This document shows, in pieces, positions 22,564 through 34,790 of a DNA stretch of 64,000 bases. Both the position numbers and the translations under genes were made by a program. Where the stretch lies: positions 114,309,195 through 114,373,194 of the forward strand of contig CP136065.1 of the NCBI GenBank assembly GCA_032622095.1, given 5' to 3'. This DNA comes from Siphonodentalium dalli (Eukaryota > Mollusca > Scaphopoda > Gadilida > Siphonodentaliidae). The notes under the pieces are model-generated. The model did not search any database, had not been told where the DNA came from, and was given only the letters and a program-made list of their open reading frames with translations. Each line of letters begins with the position of its first letter. Within the stretch, counting starts at the first letter, position 1.

Positions 22564-23404
22564 CTTGTACAGACGTTCCAAATGGTTATGAATTAGAGTA
22601 ATTTAATTTTTATGCCATAGATTGTTATTAAAAATAATCGGTGACTTGAAAATTAAATGTGCCTTTAAATTTGAGATATATACATTGTTGTAAATGGGCA
22701 AGCAATGATTAAGGTCCACCATTAATTTTAATTTTATATAAAATATTTTCCATATTATGAAAGAGGAAGCTTCAAACATCGTATTATCAACTTATTTGGT
22801 CTAATAAACTGCGAAAATACCGACCTGGTGTTCTTTGCCCAAGTTTCTTTATTTTCAATGGAATTGGAATAACTCTATATATTAAGATATCGAGTTATTC
22901 CCCTTCTATTGAAAATGCATTTTTTTTAGTTTGAATTCTGTTGCATTCTGGGAGCCATAACTGGGGGAATCTTTCTATGATTTCAGCTGTTTTCTATTTC
23001 TCTATGGGCATCTTCTGAGTGCACATGTGATTAATTAGCACGCCCGCGTGTACACTGTTGGCCAAATATTAGAAAGACTTTGGCCGATGGGCGTTTTATA
23101 AATAGAAAATTGTTTTTTTTTCGGTTTATTTAAAAGCCGAACTACGCGACCAGGAGGCCGAGTCCGGTAAAAGGTGTTGTTGGGAATTTCAATTTCGTTG
23201 ATTGTCCTTTACATTATTATGTCAATAATGTTGATTTTTGGTTTGTGACAAGCTATGTCAATTAATTACCAATAAAAGAAATTTAAAAGATAATTTGTAA
23301 GTCTTATATTTCAACTTTTATAGATATTTTTCGTTCTGCAGCCCACTGATGGTTGTGGTCGGAGACGACCGAGTTGGCCGCCGGTTCGTTAATTAGGTGC
23401 TGGT
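22564..23404. other. No gene; one hairpin at 22851-22916
   Basis: Arms 22851-22875 and 22892-22916 (ATTTTCAAT.GAA..GGAATAACTC and inverse) pair with three mismatches around 16 bases. The rest is AT-rich sequence without recognisable features. Confidence 0.5.
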
Positions 23405-23510
23405 TGTTATTGTTATTTTAACGGAATTCTGAGTTGGTCATTCGCGAAACCAATATATTTTATATTCTATAATTAAAATCATGGGTATATAATATATGAT
23501 CTTGTTTATG
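23405..23510 (+). repeat. Dispersed repeat, short third copy
   Basis: 'tgttattttaacggaattc', 'accaatatattttatatt' and 'aatatatgatcttg' match the 3' part of 23755-24100. Confidence 0.55.
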
Positions 23511-23550
23511 GATATTGTAGGAATGCTAATCTGGCCGTGTCAAATTGAGC

Positions 23551-23744
23551 TACAGTAATGCCCTAAGTAATCGACTCCATAACCACAGCAGAATTATGGG
23601 TAACTTTTCAGGATTTAGTCGGAAAGATGACTTGTTATAGAGCTTTCCGATGAATGGCAACAAGCCATATTTCCGACTAAATCCTGAAAAGTTACCCATA
23701 ATTCTGCTGTGGTTAAGAAGTCGATTACTTAGGGCATTACTGTA
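23551..23744. mobile_element. 194-bp palindromic MITE with TA flanks
   Basis: TA then CAGTAATGCCCTAAGTAATC at the left. The right end reads GATTACTTAGGGCATTACTG then TA. The arms pair for about 80 bases with few mismatches, including CATAATTCTGCTGTGGTTA. A TA target suggests the Tc1/mariner group. A diverged, internally shortened relative lies at 56039-56193. Confidence 0.8.
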
Positions 23745-23754
23745 TAGCGATGGG

Positions 23755-24100
23755 ATTTCTCGCAGGACAACGCATTTCGGGTTTTCGTGGGGTTTTGTAT
23801 CCGCTGGATGTCTTATAGTTGCAGTATGTAACCATTATGACCGCATTAATTGCTTTCGATGTTTAGGTATGAACAATGGCTGGACCATGCACTCTTGGCC
23901 GGAACACAATACCTCTTTATTTTGATCCGCATTTGGAAGCTTTTTGGTGTGGTGAATGAGAATTAAACCTGTAGTAATAAGCCGTAGTTTTTTGTAATAA
24001 TTCGAAGGATTAGTTGTTTTAACGGAATTCCGAGGCGGTGAATTCATGTAACCAATATATTTTATATTATAATTTATATTTATGGCTAATAATATGATCT
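23755..24100 (+). repeat. Dispersed repeat, right copy
   Basis: Partner of 16095-16500 in direct orientation, on the other side of the 5.9-kb element. Begins immediately after the MITE at 23744. Confidence 0.6.
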
Positions 24101-24140
24101 TGAAGGCGTTACCATTTCTGATTATGGTTTTCTTGTTATA

Positions 24141-24340
24141 CCTGTGGATGTATATACATGTCCTATGTGTGTATGTTGTTTTGCCTGTGGATGTATATAC
24201 ATGTCCTATGTGTGTATGTTCTTTTGAGATAAAGGGTATATAGTGTGATATCAGTTACTGCAGCAGCACGAATTTAGGCACAACTATATATACCCACACA
24301 ACTATATATATCCCACAACTATATATACCCACAGCAAATA
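24141..24340. repeat. Local tandem repeats
   Basis: A 43-bp unit is present twice (24141-24183 and 24184-24226; CCTGTGGATGTATATACATG..). After it, ACAACTATATATA(T)CCCAC occurs three times (about 24277-24335). Confidence 0.75.
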
Positions 24341-25959
24341 TATGCATGCGTGAATTATTCTAACACCCCATTATGGATAAATGTGTGTCACTTCGTGTAC
24401 ATATGGAGCGCCTAAACATTGAAACCTAGTGGGATAAATACGAGATAAAACCAAGATTGCCATATCTCCGCAAATGTTGCAAAAATTAATGGAGGTTCTT
24501 TTCAATTCCGAAATACCTTCTGGTTGCATTGTTACAGGGATCGTGTACCGTCATGTCATATCCCAGACACAGCACAAAATACTATACAGATCTGGTAATA
24601 TTTATTTAATAAATAACATAGTGTCTAAAAGACTTCTGCATTTTCGATGTGAGAATTTTAACCAAAGAGCTAGCGACCATAATATATAATCAATATTATA
24701 CTAACCAGGTTTAGATCCATCTACGTCGCACACATACGTAGCTTCACGAATATGCAGACTATATTATGATGGCTTATGTGTTTGGCGGGAAGAACACCTA
24801 GTATAGTCGTACAAATAAACATGTAGTTTTAATTCTGAACAACGTCCTTTATATAACGGTTTGTGGTAGTTTTCTTTAGTCGACATCAAAATTAGAAACA
24901 CACATTATATAGCCCGTATATATTAGGCCTATATGTGTGCCGCTAGTGCCCATGCATAGAAAACAGCACTAAATCTACTGCACGGTTGCCGAACGATTAT
25001 TGTCAAGTTACAACTTACCAAGCACCCATACTTAAAGTTATGTGAAACACTGCGGCAGAGTGATCAAATAGAAATGGAGAATAATCTTGCTCAAAGTAGT
25101 TATTTTTACAAATATCATATCCAAATTGGAAACACACATCGTCATTCTTACATACTAATTAAGTGCAGTGATTCTCGCAGGTGGAATAGTTTTAACTAGT
25201 TTATCGCAGATAGTTGCGTCCCGAATCGAGAAGTAAATATTTACAATTGAGGGTGGTTCAGACAATGATTTATATGGAGTGGTACGGTCGAATTGCTTGA
25301 AAATTTCGTCGATGTTACTAAAATGTTACATTCCTCCAGTTGACACATGTATAGCACCTGAATGCTAACTAATATCAGTTTCACATAACCGAACAAGTCC
25401 ATAATATGTCTTTTAGTGGAAACGTATATTGTTAATTGTGTTATATTAAGCTCAGATAAATGTACCCGGCCATAATTATATAGGCCCTATCATAAGAATC
25501 GTCATATTTCCCAAATAATGTGTAATCTACGTCAAACTCTTGAAATGAATCAGTCACAATTTATTAAACCACAGAAAGTACATAAACAACTGACGTTCCA
25601 ATGAACAATTTTTTCCAAACGAAATCACTTTAATTAAAATATATTCGGCAGCCGGAAATTTAAAAAAATTGTGGCGAGTACCAAGATAGGACAACATGGA
25701 AAAAATTCTAATAAAAACAACGCCAACGTGTCTGGAACTTTTTTTTTCGAACCGGGACACGTAGGCCTATGTATTACTCGATCCTATTATAGGGCCTAGG
25801 CCTAAAGTTTGACACAAAATGGGCGTAAGAAATGTGACAGTTTTTGATAGTTTTGTTTCTATTTTTGTATGTTTGGGGTGTACGGTACGTTGGTCACAGA
25901 AATTGTCAGATGCCACAAAAACATTCAAACCTTTCTGCAATGTTCTCACACACAGCGTG
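24341..25959. other. No recognisable feature upstream of LARP1 promoter
   Basis: AT-rich intergenic sequence. I see no repeat family shared with the rest of the window and no coding frame that I can support. Confidence 0.5.
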
Positions 25960-26110
25960 CACCTCTCCACTGATTGACCGGAAGCGAAGGGTTACCAATG
26001 GAAGAAGGATAACTCTATCCATACAACTTGGAGGTCGGAAGGTGATCAGAATGTTATTTCATTGTCACACATGCGCAGTGAGGCTCTGGTTAATGGCGAC
26101 ATGTGGTTTT
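25960..26110 (+). promoter_or_regulatory. LARP1: Candidate TATA-less promoter of LARP1
   Basis: Three motif types of housekeeping promoters lie within 125 bases: an ETS-type site ACCGGAAGCG (25977-25986), an NRF1-like half site CATGCGCAGT (26070-26079) and a YY1-like AATGGCGAC (26092-26100). No TATA box is evident. It lies 650-770 bp upstream of the start codon, which implies a long 5' UTR or a non-coding first exon. This is motif reading only; each site alone could be chance. Confidence 0.4.
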
Positions 26111-26744
26111 GGGGATGAAATCTTGCTCAACAAATGGTGTGCTACCCCAAGTGGCCTGCGTCAATTTGAACTGTTTGGATAAGCTCTATTAATTTCGAAT
26201 ATGTGTATGTGCTGTTATAAGAATAACACATCCAAAACGATAGAATAAATCAAGAGACATTTGGCCAGCGAATTGTTGTGCACGTAAACAACGTGGCTGG
26301 ATTTTGTCAAGAAAACTGTTTCTCAGAATTTTTCGTGTTGAATTCCAACTGTGAACCATTTCCTCACGCTCGAGATGAGTTCCTAGCATATGCTTGTTTT
26401 TACCCAACAACAAAGCAAGTTCCATATGGAAACTTTGAAACCTGTCACGCACTAACGACGGAAATGGAGTTTGTTCTTGAAGTTCGCAAGCGGATACATA
26501 TGTTGTGAATAAACAGACTTTACAGTTGACAGGGATACACGTGTTTTTGAAGGATTTCGTAATCTTTACTAAACTAGTAATAACTTTTGGATACAGATCA
26601 TAACATAGTGCTTATCTAAATTTATTTATATTGACTGGTTATTTGTGTTTTTGGTTCATTTTAAAACTTGTTAAATAAGAAGTTCTGCATTGTACACTGA
26701 AACATTTTTACTATAAAAAGAAACTGGCTAGCCTATAGGATACA

Positions 26745-27156
26745 ATGGCAGCGGCGGTTTGGTCCTCCACCACTGCCAGCGATATTGCCCCTGTGGAAAG
26801 AGTTCCAGAACAGCCCAGTGAGACCAATCATGTTGAGACCATATTGGATCTAAACAGCTCGGAGATAAATGTGAATAGTGTTGAGAAAATGACTGTCACT
26901 ATCAATGACAATAATAATATATCTAAAGAAAAAAATGGCAACAAAGAAGACAAAGGTCAAGCTGTCAAGAAATTTGATAACAAGAACTATGTTGAGGCAC
27001 CATTGCCAAAGAAAAACCCTTGGAATGTTCCAAAGACCGAACTAAAATCACCAGTGGCTACAAAACCTCCATCACATGTAGTGCAAACAAATGCCAAACC
27101 AGCTCCAAAAACTCCAGTAGTAGTTCCACAGCCTGTACCTGTGCCGAAATCTCCAG
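26745..27156 (+). CDS. LARP1: LARP1 coding exon 1 (N-terminus)
   Basis: LARP1 is a cytoplasmic RNA-binding protein. In animals it binds 5'TOP mRNAs of ribosomal proteins, and poly(A), and controls their translation and stability downstream of mTORC1. This exon gives the first 137 residues. The ATG is in a good context (ACAATGG) and has an in-frame TAG nine bases upstream. The sequence is low-complexity and charged. The conserved patch APLPKKNPW at residues 85-93 corresponds to the APLPKVNPW-type motif of animal LARP1, followed by a proline/lysine-rich tail. It ends CCAG|GTAATA, leaving phase 1. Only 19 bases into the intron a TTAA transposon begins. Identity is secured by the downstream exons. 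Confidence 0.85.
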
Positions 27157-27175
27157 GTAATAGTTTTTATTGCCC

Positions 27176-28580
27176 TTAAGAGGGAGGTAAAGTGGAAAAT
27201 TTATTATTTTTCTCCCATAGGGTTTCCATGTTAATAATTTGAGACAAAATCCTGACTTCATAAATTTTAGTACAGAATCCATGAACGTTCCTTCATATAA
27301 TTCGTGACTCCATCTAGTGACAAGGCGTCGTCGATTTTAGAAAAACGTACCCATTATCGAAATATCACACTTCAAAACAGATTACGAACAACAGAAATTG
27401 GGAAAATTCTGTCAGCCATTGGTGGAGTTATCGTTCCTGTGTTGAGACATGTGCATTTTTATGAAGTTGAAAATAACACAATCTGGCTATTTTTACAACA
27501 CATGCGTCTATAACACAATTAGATAATCGTTTGTTGAGTAATATTGCATTGTTTTCATAAGCGATCGCGCCATCAATTACTTACAGCCAGCATCAATTTT
27601 ACGAAAAAAAATGTCGCATTTGCGATGTAGACATTGACAAGCTATGGAATAAACATATCACTCCGCCGAAATAGTTCGGAATATATATATACGATATTAA
27701 ATAATAATATCACATAATACGTAATGTTAATGTCAAATACTTACAACATATGGCAGAAAAACTACACCTCGTCATTATTAAATGTTGATATCATCTTTCT
27801 TGTATGGTTTAAAATACCGATCGCGTGATTGAAATTTGGCGTATTTACGTCTAACGCCGTTGTTCGGTGACTTCCGCCTACCTGATAAATTCTCCCCGCG
27901 ATATAAACTTAAAGCTAATAAATTGTCAACGTTTGACCTGTAAGGAATAAATATATTGATAAAACATAGTATATACGTTTGTGTTAGATACATCAGAAAG
28001 TTATTGACGATCGCTTCTTTGATCGACACGTACAACTGAAGATTGAAAAGGGAATTTCTTGTTTGTTTCCAGCCGAAATCGAAACTCACAAAGAAAGGTA
28101 AACAACAAGTATTTAAAGCTATTTCGCTGTGCATGGTATTTGGGACTGTTCATTTTTGCATACATGTATTATTGATAGTAAAGTGGTGCTCCATAGTTTT
28201 CTGAAATAGTTCTTGCAAATGGATGTCTTTTTGGGTGGTTTGTTTACATATATTAAGTTTAAATTTCTGGAGTTTTAGGTTTGAAACTAGGAAATCCGCT
28301 ATGCGTTGTCACTGCATGGGAATATTAGCTACATGTTGATACCTCCTGTTGTCTATTTGATATTCTTACCAGTGAGTATTTTCGTCTCAAACTTTTTGTT
28401 TTGTTTTGACGTTCAAATGCATCTTTTTGGGAATGACAAATTTATTACTAGTCACATTATACTTAATCTTTGATTATTGTAGTATGTCTATGAACAAACA
28501 TATTTTGAATTGTTTGGTCATTTAAAACAAAAATACATGGTCCCCATTTCTGGAATTGTGCCACTTTACCTCCCTCTTAA
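27176..28580. mobile_element. 1.4-kb TTAA-flanked transposon at the exon 1 donor
   Basis: TTAA 27176-27179, then GAGGGAGGTAAAGTGG. The right end CCACTTTACCTCCCTC is followed by TTAA 28577-28580. So there are perfect 16-bp TIRs and a TTAA duplication (element 27180-28576, 1397 bp). TTAA is the piggyBac target. The longest interior frame (118 aa, minus strand 27778-28134, basic C-terminus) is not recognisable as a transposase. It sits 19 bp past the LARP1 exon 1 splice donor. Confidence 0.8.
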
Positions 28581-28590
28581 CCATTCCCTT

Positions 28591-29911
28591 TAAGGCCTAA
28601 AAAAATATATACCTTTGTTTCCGCTAACGAGCTAAAAATAATTAGGGTAGGTAGGTAGGCTTAACTTTTTTTTTTTGTTAACTTTTTTTTTTTCAGTAAC
28701 TTTAAAAATAACTGTATAATACTTGTCAATAACCCAAACTATGCACTTCTTAGCCCCAATCAGGTTAACCCAGATGACAGAGGAACTAGAAACTCCAATT
28801 CAATCTTACATATGCTTTAGTATTTACATATATACTAGTCTATATAGTATATACTAATATAGTCTTTGATAATCCTAATATTTCCCATATGGTCTGGCGA
28901 CAACTGGAGTCAGTCCAGCACCACTGCACTGTTCACATATTGGAGTGACTGTCTTGTACCGATCTCTTAAGGATGGCTTCACAACACCACCTTCTCCTCC
29001 GCATTCAGTGAAGGATCAAGGTATTTTTTGGGGACACCTGTTTTTGGGCAATGATATGCCAAAGGCATAACCTGAAGGCCTGAGCGGAGGAATGTTTGGG
29101 AAGGGTGACCCCCTGATGATGGTGGGGGTTCTCCCCCTGGAAATTTTGTGAAAATCCATTGCATTTAGAGCTAATCTAAGGCTCTTTGAGTCAGTATTTT
29201 GAAATTTACTGAGAGGTCAATTTGATCAAGTTTCTCAAGCATAACTTTGGAACTTTTTATATATGTATGGATTGGATTAATTTGGAAATGCTTATAAGTT
29301 ATTCGTCAGATATCTTTTGGTTCAATGGATTATGCTTATCCTGCTTGAAATTAGACTTGCCATTATCACTCTAATTCATAAATAGGCTATTTTATAAAAT
29401 TCAAGTGAGACACATACCGTACATAATATACTACAGAAATACTACATGTACATGTAGTACAGAAACAATGTACATGTATTAAGGTAGTAATGAGTATTTT
29501 GACTATGTTAATTTTTCATTTGGTATTATGAGATCCCACTTGATAACCAGGTTGATTTGATCCAATTGTTAATATTCCTGTGCTGTAATTGATTGAAATA
29601 CTGAAGTCTGAACGCTGAATAATAACATACCTGAACTCAAATTATTTGAAGTTTTCACAGATGAAAGCTAGATAAAGCCAAACATACTTTACAGTATGAT
29701 TCCTACTGTTAAACTTAAATCTTTTTGTAAACTTAAATTTCTTATGTCAATATATATAAATATATAAATGTTTTGCATCTTGTTATGATATGAATTGGGA
29801 CCTAAATTAAAAAAAAAAATTGCAATGGCAATAAAAAGTTTAGGGTCGGGGGTTTAAAATAGGGTCGGTCGGGTTAGCGGAAACAACAAACGTATTTTTG
29901 TTTAGGCCTAA
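28591..29911. mobile_element. TAA-flanked GGCC-family transposon, copy 1
   Basis: TAA 28591-28593, GGCCTAAAAAAATA at the left. Right end 'gtatttttgtttaggcc', TAA 29909-29911 (element 28594-29908, 1315 bp). The TIRs extend inward through TTTCCGCTAAC. Three-base TAA/TTA targets fit PIF/Harbinger. Non-coding. It directly abuts the TTAA element before it (10 bases between). Confidence 0.8.
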
Positions 29912-31030
29912 TACTAAACGGATTCATCATTTATAAAAGCATATATTGGAACGATCTATTAGACCAACAAAAAAACATCTCTGTTTCCGATAACATGGGA
30001 AAAATTTTCCAGGGTGACAAGTAGGGTTATTTTTTGGTTATCTGCCATTTGAAAGCGATAAAATAGTGTAGTACACCCTTTTAACATGTATTATAAAATT
30101 GTCATGCTTTTATACATGTTAAGTAGTAATATAGTATACAGTGCTGGGCTATTAGGTCATGTATTGGGTATTAAAGATATTAGAACTATGAAAATAAAGT
30201 TTTGGAGACAATTTCCAATTGAATGTATATACATGTAATGGCTACTGGTATGTGCTCTAGTGTGAAGAATTAAAGGTATTTGGCTATGGCCATGGGTTTA
30301 GAGTTATTCCTCTTACATAGTCCATGCAGCTACCATCCCCAAAATGCAACAGTATCATCTGATGCCTTTATTTGCAATTTACATGTGGCCAGAACAATGT
30401 TACTGACTGTTCTTCCAGATGTCATGGATATGCAGGAGTAAACATGTTTTGTTCCAATCTTCCCCTGAATATCTCTGGTGTACATGTAGATTGGGCCTGA
30501 GGTTACACATTTTATGCCATTCTATTCATCGCTGTCTACGCAATTTTCCAGCTGTTGGTGTTGAGAGATTGTTTTATGGAATAAATACTTGCCATTTCAA
30601 TCAAACCTATTGTATTTTCATCCGCTCTTATTTCTCGTCATAGATGATCATTATTTTTCAGTGAAAACTTGTCCATATTACTGTTTCTGACTTATTTTGT
30701 TTTAATCCCGGAATGCTTTAATTAGCAAAATTGATCACCTGCCAACTTTCAGTGTAATTAACAGCAAGTTATCACATAATTCTTACAGTACATGTATGCA
30801 CATACAATGTGTGTTTAATATTTGCATATAGTGCAAGTTGTTTATATCACAGTAGTATTTGCTTCTCGGTCGGTAACATCAAAGTCAAAGAGCCTGTCGT
30901 AAATAGTTACACGGAGTTGATTCGCGTGACCCACTGAGGCGTTTGGTTGGTGACAGTGACCCAGTTTCACTTAAACAAATTCTCAATTATTTGCCTTAGT
31001 ATTTATATACGCTGCATAAAATAATATATA
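29912..31030. other. No recognisable feature
   Basis: Intronic AT-rich sequence with no shared repeat family or exon-like frame that I can support. Confidence 0.5.
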
Positions 31031-31040
31031 TTTATTTATT

Positions 31041-32330
31041 AGAGTTGTAACGGTGTCGGTTTTAACACCGAGGTTTTTATCTTTATATCCCGTAGATTTT
31101 CGACTAAAGTAGCACGGGACTTCATCTTGTATGTACGAAATGTCGCTGTATTTGCGTTTCACTTTTATGTTTTGATTTTGGTATGGGGAAAATACATGTA
31201 TTTGTGTATAGTCCAAAAAAAAAGTTTAGGGTCGGCGTCAAGAAATATGGTCGGTCGGGCAACCAGAAACACAACTATTATGTGTGTGATTAAACTTGAT
31301 AGTTCTATATGACTTTTATCTCACATTCTTTATCACCACAGTTCACGAGTTTACTGTTAGCAATAGAGTTGTAACAGTGTCGGTTTTAACACCGCGGTTT
31401 CGGTGTTCTGAAACACCAAGAAACCGCACCGAGCAAAATACAAAAAACCGAGTTCTCAGTGATCGGTAAAGTCCGTTCCACGATCCAAATTTTGCAACTG
31501 AAGGCCAAAGACAAGAAGAAATTAGTCTAGAATTTTACAGTGATTGTGTTTGCGTTGCCAAACGAAACTGAAATGAGGAAGCATGTCATTGCAAAAATGA
31601 GAATGCGAACCGAAATGTTATACCACATGGGAAATGATCCGGAAACTTTTTGTTCTGGAACCTACGGATCGATGAGTGGCCACTCAGTCAACACGAACTA
31701 CATGCAGTAGGTCGTTGACTTTTGTCACCTTCCGTGCGGAAATAAAGTCGGTAGTTAGAACTGCAATTTCTGAAACTTCATTCTCCCGGCTAATCGGTCA
31801 ATAAAATTGAACTTTATCTATAACGTTTAACGAAATATTACAAATTTGAGCTGCCCAATTGCCTTGTACACGTACATGCACTTATTTGCGTCTTGTTGAT
31901 CACGGCAGTTTTCTAGCGAGTATCAGTATCTCTCACCCACAAACTGAGCAGGAACATCAGACGCGTAATTACGTCATCATTGTCCAGGAACTGGGCACAT
32001 GCTTCATTGTAACTGATTGATAACCGCGGCCTTGTCTTTTCAACAATTCAACACAGTATTGATGTAAATGATATCAATATACGGTAAGTCGCACGGGACT
32101 TCATCTTGTATGCATGAAACATCGCTGTAATTGCGTTTCACTTTTATGTTTTGATTTTGGTATGGGGGAAATATTTGTGTATAGTCGGGGGGGAAAAAGT
32201 TTAGCTTCAGCGTCAAGAAATATGGTCAGTCGGGCACAACTATTTTGTGTGTGCTTAAACTTGATGGTTCAATGTGACTTTTATCTCACATTCTCATTAA
32301 AGTTCATGAATTAGCAACACAGCAAGCTGT
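31041..32330. repeat. Repeated segments, including hAT-like ends
   Basis: 31117-31353 and 32096-32318 are diverged direct copies (CGGGACTTCATCTTGTATG; 'tgcgtttcacttttatgttttg'; 'gtcaagaaatatggtc.gtcgg'; 'gacttttatctcacattct'). Each contains a fragment like the inner TIR of the TAA-flanked family ('agtttagggtcgg'). TAGAGTTGTAAC.GTGTCGG occurs at 31041 and 31365. Such starts are common in hAT ends, but no target duplication was found. Confidence 0.5.
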
Positions 32331-32354
32331 CCCCCAACTTATCCTAACCATCTG

Positions 32355-34538
32355 TAAAGCCAAAGAAAAAAGATACTTTGTTTCCGCACATTGCGACCCT
32401 AAAAATAACCGCCGACCCTAATATTTTTATTGATATTTTTAGAAAAAGATGAAAATTTCTAAAAATGCACATACATAATGATGTTCATTAGTGTGCAAAA
32501 GACATGGTTTCTAACATCTGTGTAATGTGACCATAAAGAGATGGTTGAACCTCAACAGTTAAAACTCCAGGTGTGGATTCATGGGCATGATTTTAGTTTC
32601 CTGAGAGTGGATATCAGGCCTGCTTTAAGCCTTGTTTGGGAACTATCAACAGACATGGTGGGTGTGTATCGGTATATGTAAGAGGTTGTCCCCACACATG
32701 GTAGGGGTATAGCAGGGTTTCCGCCAGGGGGGAATTAATGAGTCCGTATTGGGGAAACACATAACGCGACGGGACGACCATGGTGCGTTCTGTTGGGCGA
32801 AATTTTTGTTATTTGAACCTGAAAAGAAGCCATTTCCTTGCACCTGAGTGTCCCGCAAAGCAATCCAAAGCTACGTATATTATGCAAGTCATTCATTTCT
32901 GTGGGTGCATTAATTCTGTTGATGGTATCCAAATAGTTAGTCATTTAATTACGTACGTAAGACTGCCGTCTGATTGAAGACGTCTAAATGAACGAGTTTA
33001 ATACAGTGTTTACAAATTTATAACTTAAAATAAGATTTCCAACAGGTATATATAATGAATCTAAACACTAAAAAGCATCTACACATTCAAAGTTGACCAA
33101 TAATACCTAGCAAGGAGAATTGAATAAAGTATTTCTTAGAATTTCAAGTAACGTCAGTGAAAATGAAACTGACAGGATTATATATTCTGTCAATCGGAAA
33201 ACTATTTGTGATGTCATACTGCAGGGTTTGTCTGCAGGAGATATTTATAGCGAAGAAATACGAATGGTAGCGAAATCTTTCACCCGGAACGCGTAGCTTG
33301 TTCAATAGTCTGTATTAGTCCAACAACTGATGACCGCAGCTATAGAACATAGTTTTAGCCAACGTGTTATAAAATATAATTGAGTTTTTGGCGGGAAATG
33401 TGAACATGTGTGTCGTTGATTATTGTGCTTGGGGACCCAGGCGGGACAATGAAACTATTATTGACCTTACTTTGACTTTATCTCCATTTTGGGGGGGGGG
33501 GGGGGGGGGGTATGTGTTCATGTTTATCCTCCATGCATGTAATATGGCTCAAATGAATGGTGTTCTCATGCACTATGAATTCCCGCTATAAAGACTGATT
33601 TGGGACAGGTTCCGTATTATTGTGAAATAAATCACTTTGGGATTTTGTTAAGTATCCATGGATGGCAATATACGCATAATAATCAACACACATAGAGAAT
33701 CACATGTATTTTTCAGGAACTTTGCTTACCGGTACATCGAACTCAAAAACAAATGGTAATACAGCAATAAGATAAATGATCAACATTGAATAGTTTCATC
33801 CACGAAAATCCCGTGCATAAAAATATTCCCGACTCAGCAATTGGGTGTTCTTTGATCCAATTATGTAATCGTACGATAGCACGGGGTCGTAATCGTACGA
33901 TAGCACGGGGTCTTCTAGCGCGAATAGATTCATCCATGGAATCCCGTGCACAAAAATATCTGCACTCAACAGTCCGGCATTCTTTGATGTTACCGTGACA
34001 TGTATTACGCTGTATCTAATGTCGCTATTTGACATGCTCTTTCTTATTGTTTTTTCGGGAGATGGACTGTGTCAATTTCATTTTGTCAATATTAATGAAA
34101 ATAAGTGTAGATATATAGCCTGTTGACGCAGACAAGACTGAAAAAGTTTTTAATAACGTCATTTATTTGTGTATGAGCGGGATTTCATGCAACGACCGAC
34201 GGGGGGAATGGGTCTGTGGGACGGACCCGCAGCCGGCCTGGCGGAAACCCTGGGGATAGCTACCTTTTCCAAAAAAATTATGAATATGCAGTACATGTAT
34301 GTGAATAACAAATCACACACCAAGTTTGATCTTTTCTTCAATCTTAATGTATATTTCCAGTGTGTTGTTCAAGTAATACTTTCCCCACAACATGAGTTGG
34401 CATTTTATGTCACGTCGGTCGAGGTAGTTAAATATTTCTGCAGCTGGAAAAAAAAATAAAAAAAATTCCCTACCTACCGGGTACCCTAATTTTTTTACTC
34501 CGTTAGCGGAAACATACTATCTTTTTTTTTTGGCCTAA
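32355..34538. mobile_element. TAA-flanked GGCC-family transposon, copy 2 (2.2 kb)
   Basis: TAA 32355-32357, AGCCAAAGAAAAAAGATACT. The right end 'atactatctttttttttt' reaches GGCC, TAA 34536-34538 (element 32358-34535, 2178 bp). Parts match copy 3 in inverse orientation: 32480-32650 with 58330-58515, and 34300-34450 with 57470-57600. The flanks are duplicated without the element at 34665-34785, giving an empty site. Inside lie a G run at 33491 and the tandem block at 33795-33975. Confidence 0.85.
33795..33975. repeat. Nested tandem block inside copy 2
   Basis: AATCGTACGATAGCACGGGGTC is present twice, adjacent (about 33867 and 33890). Outside it, 'ttcatcca.g.aatcccgtgca.aaaaatat' occurs at about 33797 and 33929. 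CGTACG palindromes sit in each core unit. Confidence 0.7.
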
Positions 34539-34664
34539 CTGGTAGTGCATGTTTTGTCCAGTTGTGTTGGACTAATTGCTATATGTTAAGTGATTGCATA
34601 CTGAAACCGTGACCGAGGTTTTTCACTGAAAAAAAACCGAAACGTAAATTCCACAACCTTCCAA

Positions 34665-34785
34665 CACTTGTTAGCAACACCTCAAGCTCTTCCCCAACTT
34701 ACCATAACCCTCTGTAACTGGTAGTGCCTGTTTTGTCCAGTTATGTGGGACTAATTGCTATACGTTAAGTGATTGCATATAGACC
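34665..34785. repeat. Paralogous empty site for copy 2
   Basis: 'ttagcaacacctcaagctcttccccaacttacc..aaccctctgTAActggtagtgcctgttttgtcc' matches the joined flanks of copy 2 (32305-32357 with 34536-34600) but lacks the insertion. It has a single TAA at 34715-34717. Confidence 0.8.
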
Positions 34786-34790
34786 TTCTC

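Noticed and set aside
16095-24100. Direct repeats read as LTRs of a retrotransposon
   Set aside because: Copies are diverged, lack TG...CA ends, primer-binding site or polypurine tract, and no gag/pol is present between them.
25844-26508. Frames of 76-112 aa just upstream of LARP1 on both strands
   Set aside because: No family similarity, overlapping on both strands, in the presumed promoter and 5' UTR.
27778-28134. 118-aa minus-strand frame inside the TTAA element
   Set aside because: A basic C-terminus but no DDE-type or other transposase motif; too short to be the piggyBac transposase. Left as non-coding.
33385-33591. 67-aa frame with a glycine run
   Set aside because: The glycines come from a G homopolymer inside a transposon; no conserved sequence.
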